Origin: Sander lucioperca
Lineage: Eukaryota; Chordata; Actinopteri; Perciformes; Percidae
DNA length: 64,000 nt
Assembly (NCBI RefSeq): GCF_008315115.2
Contig: NC_050190.1
Coordinates: 6,601,507-6,665,506 of the forward strand
Direction: 5' to 3'
Below the pieces are notes generated by a model. That model ran no database searches, was not told the DNA's origin, and saw nothing but the letters and a program-made list of their open reading frames with translations. A program made the translations under genes and the position numbers. Below are positions 22,572 to 34,216 of the stretch, piece after piece. How positions within the stretch are numbered: the first letter of the stretch is position 1; each line of letters opens with the position of its first letter.

Positions 22572-23357
22572 TAGTGCTGTCAAACGATTAAAATATTTAA
22601 TTTAATTCATTAATGTCATAGTTAACTCGCAATTAATCGCACATTTTTATCTATTCTAAATGTCCCTTGATTTCTTTTTGTCCCATTAATTTTTCTCATT
22701 TTAATGCTCTTATCACCATGGAAAAGTGGATGCGATTCGAATGATATCAGCTAGACCCTCGTCCTCCACAACGTTAACAGGCCTACATGCAGTAGCCACC
22801 CATTTAGCTATGGCTGCAGTAAGTTTGTTCTTAGTTGTGGTATCCATGTGCTTCTGTGTGAAGTCATCCATTGTCGCCTGGCTTTGACGAGGGCGCGGAG
22901 AATTCACATCAGCTGTGTGCTTGGCCATCAAGTGGTATTTCAGACTGGATGTGCTGCGAGGATAGCTCAGTTCACAACGACAAAACACACAGATCACTTT
23001 GGTCTTGTCAATGGAACCATTTGGCAACTTTTTAAAAGTAAACTTTCCATTCAGAATCTTATTGGCATCCATTTCGGCATCTCGTGCTCGCCGTTCACTC
23101 AAAACATAACGTTAGCCTACTACTCTTTGGCCGGCTCGCAAGCCCAAAACAAGTGTGTGCGGTGTGCCTGTTGTTTTGTTTCCGGTCTAGCTAGATCCGG
23201 TGTGATGTTGTAGTTTTTCTAACGTTGCTAGTTGTTGCAACAGCATGTGAAAAAAAATACAAAGTTTGCTAGGCCAAAAAGAATGTTAATCTCGCGATAA
23301 AAAAGTAAAATGGGTTTGTGTTAACGCCGTTAATAACGCGTTTAACTGACAGCACTA
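22572..23357 (-). mobile_element. Internally deleted hAT element, 786 bp
   Basis: It starts TAGTGCTGTCAAACG and ends CTGACAGCACTA, forming TIRs TAGTGCTGTCA. A perfect 8-bp duplication ATTAATCC flanks it (22564-22571 and 23358-23365). Subterminal sequences on both sides are rich in ATTAA and GTTAA(C/T) words, as in many hATs. The element keeps only the first part of its transposase on the minus strand. The rest, including the catalytic DDE domain, has been deleted, so it would depend on another copy. Confidence 0.9.
22713..23102 (-). pseudogene. hAT transposase N-terminus with BED zinc finger
   Basis: A 129-residue frame starting at Met 23102. Residues about 36-62 form a BED-type zinc finger: Cys38-x2-Cys41 ... 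His57-x4-His62, with the flanking words VICVFC and LKYHLMAKH. This domain binds the element's subterminal repeats in hAT transposases. The following region (about 80-124, IAKWVATACRPVNVVEDEG) matches the usual hAT segment after the BED finger. The frame then ends abruptly with STFPW, where the internal deletion joins the other end. The catalytic and dimerisation domains are missing. It could in principle encode a DNA-binding-only peptide, but no expression evidence is available. Confidence 0.82.
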
Positions 23358-23365
23358 ATTAATCC

Positions 23366-24251
23366 TAAATTTGATCATCATATAACTCAAGGTCCTCATA
23401 ATAAATTGCATTCTCTTTTGCAATATAATCTTAATGGAAAGCCAAACAGCACAACTGCTAAGGGAGAATAAAAGAACACCTTTTGAGTGTCTCTCAGAAT
23501 TGACATGATAAAGAAATGAAACATTCCTTCAATTATTATCGTCTCATGGTAATATTTCACACAACATCAAATTAGAAGCATTAGCTTCAACATAAAGTCT
23601 TGCCATTTTCCCTCCCTTTTGATTCTCAATAAGGCATGAAGGCAATTTCTCATTTCACCTCCAAGGTCGGTGGGAAAAGATGTTCTGACACAAGGGCAAC
23701 TCAATACAAGTTTTACCTCTACTTTTCAGAGTTCTTCAGAGTCTCAAAGCCACAAACTCCAGAAAAGTTTTCTCTTCCTTTTCCAGTTGTGTCTGTCTAT
23801 GGCTGAGCATTTCTTAAGTATTTTGCATGGGAAGGCTGGCAGTGGCTGACAGGGATGAGCAGTGTAGTGTGGGATGAGCTGTGTGAGCAGTCTGGAATAG
23901 AACCATGTCAGTCAGGGTAAAACTGAGACCATCAGCATGTCAAACAACCACATGCTGAGAATTTAAGCTCTATTGGTAATCACTCTATTATGATCACTCC
24001 TGGTTGTTCCACTATAGAGCTCAAGCTCTAAACAAAGTAGGCAAGGTAACGTTATACTCGGAATTGAATTGCATGGCTCTTGCCTTTATCAAAGACAATA
24101 AGTCTTGGACTTTATTTTCTTATCTTTTACATGTTGATGGGTGTGATTTAATGTCTCTTTTAGCCTTAGCTAGCTTTGCAAGTGTTTACTTTCCAGCTAA
24201 AAGGGTTAAGTGTTTTCTTTTATGCTAGCTAGCCACACAGTCATCTGAATG

Positions 24252-24322
<71 letters not shown>

Positions 24323-27300
24323 AGTAGGCCTGCATATCACATGTAGGCCAACTTCGCAATATGACAAGGCTGCGCCCCATTTTGGGTGTAAATGCAATTT
24401 GATGTCTTTGGATTGTAATTTTGACAAGTTTGTTTACATTTATTTCTTGACAACTTTTTGTCAAGACATGTTAATTAATTAAGTGTAACATGTAACCACA
24501 CAGGGGTTAGACGTTTGAAGTTTTAACGCTTTTAGGTCGGCAGTTATTTAGTACTTAATTTTCATTTCCTCTTTAAAGATCAATTGCATGTATTAACATA
24601 AAACCAGCTGCCCTTCAATCATCCTGATTGCGTTTTCCTGACACCTTAAATAAAAGAATGCAAAGAAGGAGATCCAGCTGGTAGCCTGCCTATCAATCGC
24701 TGTTTCTTCTAGACCGGTCATGGCTGTACAAATTACCTTCGATCATAATCACTACATGGGGCCAGCATTTACATTTTCATGAGCGGTGGCTCTCCCGCAG
24801 GGATCGAGTGCTAGCCTTGACTGGCCTGACCTTGTTCAGTGCTGTCAGTCGCTGGACATGCACATGTGTGGAGGCAAAGCATTCTTCAGCGTTTGGTGCA
24901 TTGGATGTGTGTATGTGTGGAGGTCTCAACCAGGGTAGATGAATGCTGTTTGTTGGTGAAGGTGGGTGCTGGCAGACCTTACATTTATTATTCCCCTTGC
25001 TTCATGCATTCTGCCATTGCTGAATTATTCAAGAGCATTAACATGCTTAAAGCTGGCTAATAATACATTATTGAAGCGACAGTGGACCAGATTGCATTGC
25101 CAGATTCATATCTTTAGAGCCTGTTTCTGTTATTTAAAATAATGTTAATAAGGCCCTTAACACTAGGATCGCCATAGCCCATGGTAAATGGGCTGAATTA
25201 ATAAAGTTATGGTTTAAAAATGTGAATCATTCTGTCATTGTGTATGCTATGTTTCCCTCCCACCTTGACTTTTCCTAAATACTTATTGTGCACATTCCTA
25301 TAGTGTCATAATGATAGAAAGACGTTAGCAAATAGATGGGTTTTTGGTGTTTAATTTCACAAAAACACCCCCCTTCAGTTGCCAGGAGACGTGCCAATTA
25401 ACGTTGGGACTCTCCTCCGCCTCACCTCTACAGCCATATTGACACATTTGCGAGTTGGCCGTACAGTGAATGACAATGATTATGAATATTAAAATATTAA
25501 CATTAAAATATCAGAAATGGAAGCGAAACTAATCACACTTTTTGTCTGACTATACAAGTTGTGTCCTGTCACGGGATTTCCGTGTGCGCTGTAAGAATAT
25601 AAAATACTATCAGAAATGTTATTTATGTGACTAATTAGAAAAAATAAAAACGCTAACATTTCTAAATTGTTTACATTATGTTTTTAGGTTGGCGTGGATG
25701 TGGACGATCAGATGGCAAGTTGTGTTGACTGTTGAACTGAAAGACGCACTGCACACGGGAGAGATGAGAGACAAATATAAATGCTGAGGGGATTTATTGT
25801 CGTTCTTTCATTAGACAAAATGTGATAATGTAATAATTTGCACCGTCATTTATGTCATTTACCATTTAGTTTACTGGCCACAATAAAAATGCTAAAATTG
25901 ATTACAATGCATTTTAGCATTTGTTTCACAATGGAACAAGTTTTGAACCTGTACTGAAGAGGCCTCCTTTATTATTTCAGTTGCCTCACTCCTGCCATGC
26001 GTCTTCCTCTGCAGTGAGATGCTCTGCTCATTTCCTCCATTCCTTCCTCTCTCTGTCGTCCAGCAGTCGTTCCTATGTTTGCTTGGTTGTTCAGCTGCCC
26101 ATCTAAACTGTCTTGCTGGCGATTATTTTCCTTTCTCTGGAGGTGGAATCCTCCCCTCTGGCCACACCGTTGGCCATTGCTGCTAAACTCTTCAGGAAGT
26201 CGCTCAGTCCAACGTTTAGAAAAACAAAGGAGGCATGGACAGACACGCTCGATTAGCAATAAGTGTGGCCTAGAGTCAATGACGGAAAGGGTTAGGCTTC
26301 CAAATACATGCCTACTTCAAAGTGCATGCAACAACTCCACACTTAATACAGCTAAATCATGCAATATAACAATCACAACAAAACAATTGGAATAAAACAT
26401 GCAATATTAAATGTTCTTCACACCAACAACATAAAAATACACTAAAGCATTTCCCTCCCTTCTGATATGTGACACACTGGTAAAAGAAAATACACCATTA
26501 TACCCTTCATAAACTGCAGCAACAAACTTGTTGTCTAACCCCTAACCCTAACCCCAGAAACTTTATGTCGTGAGGACCAAATGCAACAACTGTGATTGGT
26601 CCGCTTGGCAATGGCTTGGTAGCGTTACATTTCAGGATAGGACCTAAACAAATCGGGCTCTGTTATCTTGTGCGAGCATGGACGCCTAGCCATTCATTTT
26701 CACAGTTAAAAATCATAGCTGAACCTCTATTCTGTTTAAACTGAGCAACCCAGTGTCTCATTTCCTAAGCTTCCCCAGCAAAGCCACCAAAGGAGACACC
26801 AGCAGAGTGATTCCTCTGTAGGAGGAATCCCCAACATTCCTCTGACATGGGCCTGATACGACAGCAGACCCTGAGGAGACACACACGGGTAACCTCAGCA
26901 GGAGATGGTGATGACATTATGGTCCTTCAAAACGTCCCCCTCACCAGAGGCATGCGTGACACAGGTTCCATTATGCTGCTACAACAATTACTGTGCACAC
27001 AGTGAGCCACACAGGGAAGTACACCATTATCTCTCTTCATGATGCTTTTATCATCCGTGTTTCCCAACAGATGCTGTGAGAGACAGAGTTAGAGGGCAGG
27101 GGGGTGCACTTGGCCACCATATACCATCACAGGTAGAGAAGGAGAACACAGATGGAGGTTGTTTACCACACTTTAAAAAACTCCCTCCACCTTCTTATTT
27201 CAACTCAGTCATAGGTTTTTTCCCCTGAGCTGATTCAACAGCCGGCCGTTTCATTACTTTGAGGTGGGGATGAGGTCACTAATGCTGGACCGGCTATAAC

Positions 27301-28245
27301 AACCCCCGCTGGGCCGAGCTATTCCAGCTAGAAGGAAACACTATGCCTTTCTAGATATCCCGCACACACACTGTCTTGACTCACCCATCCTTCCCCTGCC
27401 TTTCACACCACACACCAGGGATGATCTTGGCCTGCGGTCCACGTGCTTGTGATCCTGTGTGGCTAAAGCAGCGGCTCAGGTCGTGAAAACCACCGGCGAG
27501 TAAGCTACAAACATGATGCAAGAGAGGCCTCACTGGCTCTAATGAAAATCCAAGGAAAAATTAAAAAGACCCAAGGGTGCATGCAAATCAATATACGCAC
27601 AGTGAGTCTACAGTGCAAATTTGTTTCCATTAGCAGTTGTATCTTTTCACCAGTTCAATATAATGTTTTCTCAGCCGCTAGCAATGCAGCATTAAAGTGC
27701 ATTGAAACAAAGTAAAATCTAATTTCAATTAGACTGCATTGCCGGTTCTTGATGCCATTGAACATCTGTTTGCTATTCTTGTTGAAAAGTATTCTTCCAG
27801 GGCATCTACTGAAAGCTGCCAATTGTTGCTATCACTCATCTGTTTTATTTGATAAAGATTGTATGCTTAACCAATACAAGTTAACAAATAACACATCATC
27901 AGACTCATTTAGACCAGTCTATGGAAACTGGAGGATAGTTTCACCAACGTGCAAAAAATCAGTTTGTGAACTGTGACAGCCCTGATTAAAGGATTGCACA
28001 CAGCAGAGGTCTTCTCTGGGTGCCTTGTGCGTCAGCATCGGACACATTTTTAGTAGGTCAAATCCTACATATTATACCTAATATAAAACTGTAAAACTGT
28101 TGAGAGTTAAAAGATAATTCTGGTAAATATCTAACTGACTTGAATGAAGGAATGATACTCCTTACCATAATCAATAACTTTAAAAAATGACTTGACTATT
28201 AATGACTCACCAGCCAGAGAGATGTTACACAACCAGGCCACCCAC
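23366..28245. other. No gene recognised; one long microsatellite
   Basis: Unique or very old sequence. Opposed frames at 25972-26395 lack recognisable domains. A short (CCCTAA)-like stretch at 26536-26555 is too brief to be telomeric. The part from 25160 onward starts with TTAACACTAGGA, which could be the end of an old TTAA-class element, but no matching right end was found. Confidence 0.45.
24253..24321 (+). repeat. (CA)n microsatellite
   Basis: An uninterrupted 69-bp CA run. It produces three spurious Thr-His or Cys-Val frames on both strands. Confidence 0.97.
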
Positions 28246-28251
28246 ACGTTG

Positions 28252-28569
28252 TGGGGCGGCTGTGGCTCAGGTGGTAGAGCAGTCGCCTACCATTTAGAAG
28301 GTTGGTAGTTCGAACCCTGGCCCTGCAGTCCTATGTCAAAGTGTCCTTGGGCAAGACACTGAACTCCAAATTGCTCCCGATGCTGTGCCATCGGAGTGTA
28401 AATGAGTGTGAGTGTCTATTTGATGGGCAGGTGGCACCTTGTACGGCAGCCTCGGCCACAGTGTGTATGAATGTGTGTGAATGGTGAATGGTTCCTGTAC
28501 TATGTAAAAGCGCTTTAAGTAGTCGTTAAGACTAGAAAAGCGCTATATAAATGCAATCCATTTATATTT
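28252..28569 (+). mobile_element. tRNA-derived SINE, near full length
   Basis: The 5' head has box A (TGGCTCAGGTGG) and box B (AGTTCGAACCC) with tRNA-like spacing, then a body with 'gtgtccttgggcaagacact' and a tail 'agaaaagcgctatataaatg' shared with fish LINE-type tails. ACGTTG occurs on both sides (28246-28251 and 28570-28575) as a possible short target duplication. An internal RNA polymerase III promoter may still be recognisable. The frame at 28302-28487 is not a gene. Confidence 0.82.
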
Positions 28570-28575
28570 ACGTTG

Positions 28576-30740
28576 CTTTAATTAAAGTAAATTAATTTGA
28601 ATCAAATTAAATAACTTATTTATAAAGCATTAGTAAACGATTTATAAACCATTAGTGACAACCTATTAACCCTCAATATAATATAATTATAACATAATAT
28701 TACAAAGTGGTACCTTGTACAAAACAGCAGCTTTAAATTTCCCCTGAAATAGAATTCAGTTTAGTAAGTTAAGGAGAAATAGCAGAATACAATCAAATGC
28801 ATGACATAAAATAAGAATCTATATATATGTTCCTATGCTGGGGTGGGGGCTGAAAGAGGCAGACATCTCACCTGGTAAATACACTCCCAAACATAGCTTA
28901 CTTGCAATTGCATAGCATTGTCATTGCTGTCAACAGCCTGTGAAGTGGTATACTAATCATTAATTTGCCTGCATGCATAAAGAAAACCTGGTTACACCAA
29001 CCAAGCAAAGAAACAAGAGAAATTTTATTTATTATTATTTATTTATTTTATTATCCAGATTTTCATATTTGCTCCTGTTGTGATATCAAAAGTGATTGAT
29101 AGGCTTTGGAAAGTCTAACAAAAATAAAGTCATTGAGAGAAATGTTCTGTCAGTGATCTGGGTACTCTGAACTAAGCTAATGCAATGTAACGCATCCAAA
29201 ATATGTGAAGTCACACAGATGTATCAAAATAAAGAGACACAGCTTTGTAGAAATAAAATCCCCTCTGACTGTGTTTACCAGGCAGGTGAGAGCTGGGATT
29301 TATTCCACAACAATCCTGCTGAAATCCTTAACTTTGGAGGAGCAGATGTATGAAATTCCATGCCAGGCATTTTCAGCTGCAGCATTCAGATATCTGTCAG
29401 ATAAGTTTCTCTCACACACGGCACACATCACTGTATAAACCATTCCCTACATTGTCAACGATTCGGAATCCCATTTTCAATCTTTTGTAGAGGCGTGTGT
29501 CATGACAATACATCCCCCTCAGCCGCAGCGCAGGCAATTTCCCACACAATACTTCACATCATGCCATCCAGGACAACAATGGAGCGAGGGAACCTTTCTG
29601 CTCTTAGATACTGCTGTGCAGAAACAACAAGTGTAAGGACACACTTGTAACCACAATGTATGATTCATGCATTCACAGATATGTAACACACTGTGTTGTT
29701 TATCCTGTGCACTAATGTTGCTGAGATTATTTTCTGCATGAAATACATGGAAGCCCATTTCTGTCAGGAATATATATATATATGTAAATACTAAGACATT
29801 AGAAATATGAGCATCTTATTATGACATAAGTCAAAATGATATCCTATAGTTATAAACTCATAGTTGTGTAAGACAAATTAGTGCTTAACTTCTCATAATT
29901 ATGATACACAATCTAAATTTTGACATTGTCTAGATCTTATTCTTATTTTGCGTTTTGTCTGAGCTCAGTTGGAAAAAAGGTGATGTCATGTTTTTCCATG
30001 CATCGTTTAGGACTTACAACTTAAAAAGAAGTTTCATGAAAATGAGTCATTAGTTTTTCTTTAATCCTGCAGACAGACAAACCAAGCCTAAAACATAACC
30101 TCCTTGGCAGAGGTAATAAAAGGCACGTGATTTTTTTTCTTCCAGTGGGAACAGCAAAGCAGAGAAACGGTACTGTGTAACTATTATGGTGAGAATGTAT
30201 GTTTTGTACACCTCCAGCGAGAGATGAGCAGGTCATTTATCCTGTTTTGTGTTTGTCAGCCCTAATCCACCTGAGACCTGGGCCAAGTGACAGTGTCATC
30301 CACGACTTCTCTGGGAATAATGTGGCTCGAGGGCCTACTGGTAATCATCACTGTCATTGTCAGGGCAAGGCACAAAGCGGCTATTACTGTCCCCGCTGAA
30401 TGGCTGACCTGACCTCCTCACAGCGTCCCTCGCCATGAGCAATACTCCATTTGGCCCCAGCTCGTCCCTTCTCAGGGAGATATTAGCACTACAGTCGCTG
30501 TCATTCTTGTTGGTTTGGAGAAAACTGAAGCACCATTTGCATGATGATGAAATGACCTGGGGACACACAACTATGTAATAACTGTGAACTGCAATTGTAA
30601 TTCCTTGTGAGGTTGACTTGAGTGAATAAATGGAAATGACTAATTTTGACAAATTGAACTGAACTTTGTTTGCGGTTTGTTTTCTATATAATTTCTCTAT
30701 TACCCGCTTGACTGTTATCGTAAAAAAAACCCACAGAGAA
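28576..30740. other. No gene recognised
   Basis: Non-coding AT-rich sequence with a TTTA/TTAT tract at about 29023-29052. Opposed frames at 30199-30652 have no recognisable domains. Confidence 0.5.
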
Positions 30741-30744
30741 TGTT

Positions 30745-30870
30745 AGAATTTGAAGAATTTATTGAAGGATAGCCCCTTGAGATGAACCATCTCGTTTTTC
30801 AAGGTGGTTAAACAAAAAACTAACAATACAACAGACAAAATCACATACAACTTACATACGTACATACATA
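30745..30870 (-). mobile_element. Possible LINE 3' tail, reverse orientation
   Basis: 'gaatttattgaaggatagcc' followed by 'ccttgagatgaaccatctcg' is the reverse complement of a LINE-like tail ending in AATAAATTC, with a small hairpin (GAGATG/CATCTC). No coding sequence remains. (TACA)n-like words follow at 30851-30873. Confidence 0.4.
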
Positions 30871-33257
30871 CATAAAGGCTCTCAATTACCGACCCACACA
30901 CACTTCTTTACCCCTAACACACAACTCTCGAACAGAAAAAAAAGTGAGTACCACAAATGAAAAAATAAAAAATAAACATAAATAATGATAATAATAAGTA
31001 AAATTAGAAGTAACAATAATACAAATATGTAATATGATAATTTGAAAGCTTTATTACCAACTTTATGATATTAATGAACGTCCATTACATTCAAGCCCAT
31101 CCCGTTCTCATTTTGAACTCGATGCTTGGGCAGTTACACCTAAGTTAGCTGCGCTTGAATTCCAATATTCAACTCGTGATATAGCTTACTTGTCTATTCG
31201 GCTGCTCAGAATGTATTAATGTTTATTACTGTTCTTCACCTGTGACATTTGGTGCTGCATATTGTGAATGTGTATCACTCATGCATTTACACATAGACAA
31301 AGCCAGCTGTGCACACAGCACAGTTTGCCCTTTCAGAAGAAGCTCAGGGTGCAGGGTTTCCTGCAGTGCTCTGTAAACAGCCAGGGCTCAGTGCCTGTCG
31401 CTACTACAGTAATCATGATGTGCATCACGGATCAAGGTTATTGTAAAAAATAAATAAATGAAAAAACTAGGATGAAAAGGTAGCTGTTACAAACTTTGTC
31501 ATTTCAGCTATAACTGAAAAAAATGTAAATTATAAAACACAGACACAAAAAAAGTTCAATCCAAAACTTAACTTACCCAGCCGCAGCTGTAAAACCTACT
31601 CACGCAAAGAGACGTTCTGCCTAGAGAATGGATCCAGCACATTTTCAGCTACATGTCAGTCCACCTTGCCTGAGGCTAACCTGTAGCTGCAGACAGAATG
31701 ACCATTTGTTTGTAGTTACCTCTATCCAGAAAGACATTAAAGCTGGTCAGTGGTTCCCCGAGGGCTCTTAGCTTTGTTAGATCCTATCCATCCAACAACA
31801 TTGTGTGCCCTCAACTCAGGCAACAGTTTAGGTTTATCATCAGTGTATTACCTGCCATCAAGGAATCACAACCCCCAACTTTATTGAAGGAGATGAGCTA
31901 AGACCTATTTGGTTTATTCAGTGTGTATTTAAGGAGAGTGAGAAAGGTCATGAAGCTACAACTCAGCCTTGAAATATATAAATGTTTGAAGAGCAAACAG
32001 AGCACAGCAGAGCCTTTACTTCAGGGTGAAAGTCAGCAACTTGCTCTCCACTTGAATTAAGGCAAATAAATACAGCATGTCTGGACCAGTGCTCTTACCG
32101 TCATCTGACACTTACATTTTTCTTGCTAAGAGGAGACTCGAAGAGACTGAGTGGAACAGAAGTGGGTCTATCATAACTGGTGAAATAGTGAGAAAAAGCA
32201 GTCTATGTGGGCCAATCATATTTGATGACTGACTGAAATGTCTAAAATGTTTGGGGAAACACATGAAGCAGTAAAAATAATGTCCAATGCAGTAAAGTAA
32301 CTACACTAACAACTGAGTGAGTAATGGTGCAGGCTGCTCTAATGAAGAGTAGACTCAATTTGTCTTGATCCTTTTTACATTGGTCACAAATGCATTCTCA
32401 AAAGCCCCGAGTCTTTCAAGTTAAAATACATTTAACTTTATGTCATTTCCCCTCAGTTTCTCTGATTGGACCCTAAAGTCAATGTAGCAAAATTTCTATT
32501 ACTGGGGAAATATCACCATCTATAGGTCTGCCTTAATATTGTCATAGTATGCTAAAACTACTACTACTATGGGGTTAGGGCTAACCCCCACCGCTAACTT
32601 ACCACTATGCTATTCCCTATAAATCTAATATGATCGTATCCTAATAGTAGTAATGTTCTTCTGTTGGCCTAATATTTTAATCACAAGACCACATTTACTT
32701 GGCATTGTTGGGAATTCTTGATTTGATGATGATTACATCGCGGCAAAAATTTTATGGCATTTTGATTAAAATGTAGCAGATTTGTCAAATAAGCATAGTT
32801 TAAGAAAAATAGGTTTCAAGAATAGTAATGCTGTTTACGCCAAATTCATACCCTATGTTATGTAGTTTAAAAATAGTAACATCAGACCAGTTTTATCTCT
32901 TTTTAGGTGGCAGGAATGAAAAATTAGTCACCCTGAACATTTGTTGTGTTCTGGTTTCAGAATGATGAAGGCAGTTGGAGAACAATTAGATATAAATTAG
33001 AGTAGGCAAAAAAAGTTCCTTGGCAACTATCATGTTTTTCCCAAATGATGTACAGATTTGAAGGCATTTTGTTATCTTAAATGGCTTAAAAAATAATGCA
33101 TATAGCTTCTGTAAATGGGAGAAAAAAATCTCCCTGGAGGAGCATGGACAGGTTTGGGCCGAGTCACGGATGTTTACAACGTCTGGCTCTGCCCCTGATG
33201 TCTGGTTTATATATGTAGCATATGTTTGCTTTTAGCCATGCTAGCAGAAAGCTCTAA
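30871..33257. other. No gene recognised
   Basis: Non-coding. Around 31090-31220 the wording ('gatgcttgggcagttacacc', 'aattccaatattcaactcg') looks like a dispersed repeat but has no partner in the window. The frame 31268-31453 is unrecognised. Confidence 0.45.
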
Positions 33258-33460
33258 GAATGGCAATGTCAGTCGTTCCACCACGCTCCATCTAGACTGA
33301 GATATCTCTCGTGTCACCATTAGCTTGTCATCAAATGTAAATGTATCGACAACTATTGAATTGCAATGAAATTCAGTTTAGACAATGTTTCCCTTGGGAT
33401 GACTCATAACCCTTCCAACCATTTCATCTAGCAGCATCATGGTGAAAGCCCTGAAAGCCC
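33258..33460 (+). repeat. Old dispersed teleost repeat, diverged
   Basis: The order 'ggcaatgtcagtc' ... 'ccatctagactgagatatct' ... 'gacaactattgaattgcaat' ... 'gaaattcagtttagac' ... 'tcatctagcagcatcat' resembles a widespread old fish repeat. Class unknown, recognised from memory only. Confidence 0.45.
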
Positions 33461-33483
33461 TGCTCTTCCTAAGTACAGTCTCA

Positions 33484-34213
33484 GGGCCCTATTTTAACGA
33501 TCTAAGCGCACGGCGCAGCTGCGTTTAGTGCGTGTACGAATCCACTTTTGCTAGTTTAACGGACGAAAAAAGGGTCTGTGCGACGGGCGCATGGTTCAAA
33601 AGGGTTATACTTAGTGTCTTATGTAATCATAGGTGTGTTTTGGGTGTAACATGCAATAAACCAATCAGAGTGTCATCTCCCATTCCCTTTAAAAGCCAGG
33701 CGCGTTTGTACCTTGGCGCATTGCTATTATGATGGCAGATTTGCTAAGCAGGAAGGAGAGATTTTCAGGAGAAGAAACTGATCTGCTTGTGCGTGAAGTG
33801 AAAGCGCACAAGCAGATCATATCATAATACTATTTCACATTGTAATATTTTTTATTTTTAAACCTTTTCACGTTTGTGTGTTGCTGTGTGTCTCTGTATG
33901 TGTAACAAGCATAGTGTGCGCGCGCTGTGCGCGAGCCTAGGCACATTTTACTAATGCGCTATTAAAATAACAATGAAATGCTGCGTTATTGACTTTAGAC
34001 CAGGTTTTTGATGGTCAATGGCACGATCACTTTCCGCTGCCTCAAAATAGCAATACGCCAAGAATGGACCTGAACACAGATGGGTGCAGGTGCATTTGCT
34101 ATTTAAACAACGTGGGCGCTGGACGGGAAATTGACAACTGCGTCGGTCTTAAACTAGCAAAGACACTTGCATCAGGCTTTGCGCTGCACTGTGCCAGGTG
34201 CCAGATAGGCCCC
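33484..34213 (+). mobile_element. Harbinger-like non-autonomous element, 730 bp
   Basis: The left end GGGCCCTATTTTAACGATCT with following GCGCA words is typical of fish PIF/Harbinger elements. The right end GATAGGCCCC is an imperfect inverse of it. TCA flanks both sides (33481-33483 and 34214-34216), fitting the 3-bp targets of the superfamily. The interior is rich in GCGC words (GTGCGCGCGCTGTGCGCG near 33916). Only a short fragment of the element's second, DNA-binding protein is left (33729-33827). Confidence 0.75.
33729..33827 (+). pseudogene. Harbinger SANT/Myb-like protein, 32-residue stub
   Basis: The frame reads MMADLLSRKERF then SGEETDLLVREVKAHKQIIS and a stop. FS..ETDLLVREVKAH matches the start of the Myb/SANT-like DNA-binding protein encoded next to the transposase in vertebrate Harbinger elements. 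Only the first helix region is kept. The stop falls where the rest has been deleted. Not functional as a DNA-binding protein. Confidence 0.65.
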
Positions 34214-34216
34214 TCA

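Noticed and set aside
24206..24482. Three overlapping open frames with Cys-Val or His-Thr repeats
   Set aside because: They are translations of the (CA)n microsatellite. The same applies to 17-kb and 37-kb frames over TG tracts.
25160..26400. Possible piggyBac-like element starting TTAACACTAGGA
   Set aside because: No matching right terminus or transposase motif was found, and the opposed frames at 25972-26395 are unrecognised.
26536..26555. Telomere-like CCCTAA words
   Set aside because: Fewer than three imperfect units; also only two TTAGGG copies at 50338-50350. Expected by chance or as common short motifs.
28252..28330. tRNA-like gene with box A and box B
   Set aside because: It is the head of a SINE: no full cloverleaf is maintained, and a SINE body and tail follow.
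32490..32700. Possible nuclear copy of mitochondrial DNA
   Set aside because: The stretch looked mitochondrial in composition, but I could not read a recognisable mitochondrial gene on either strand.
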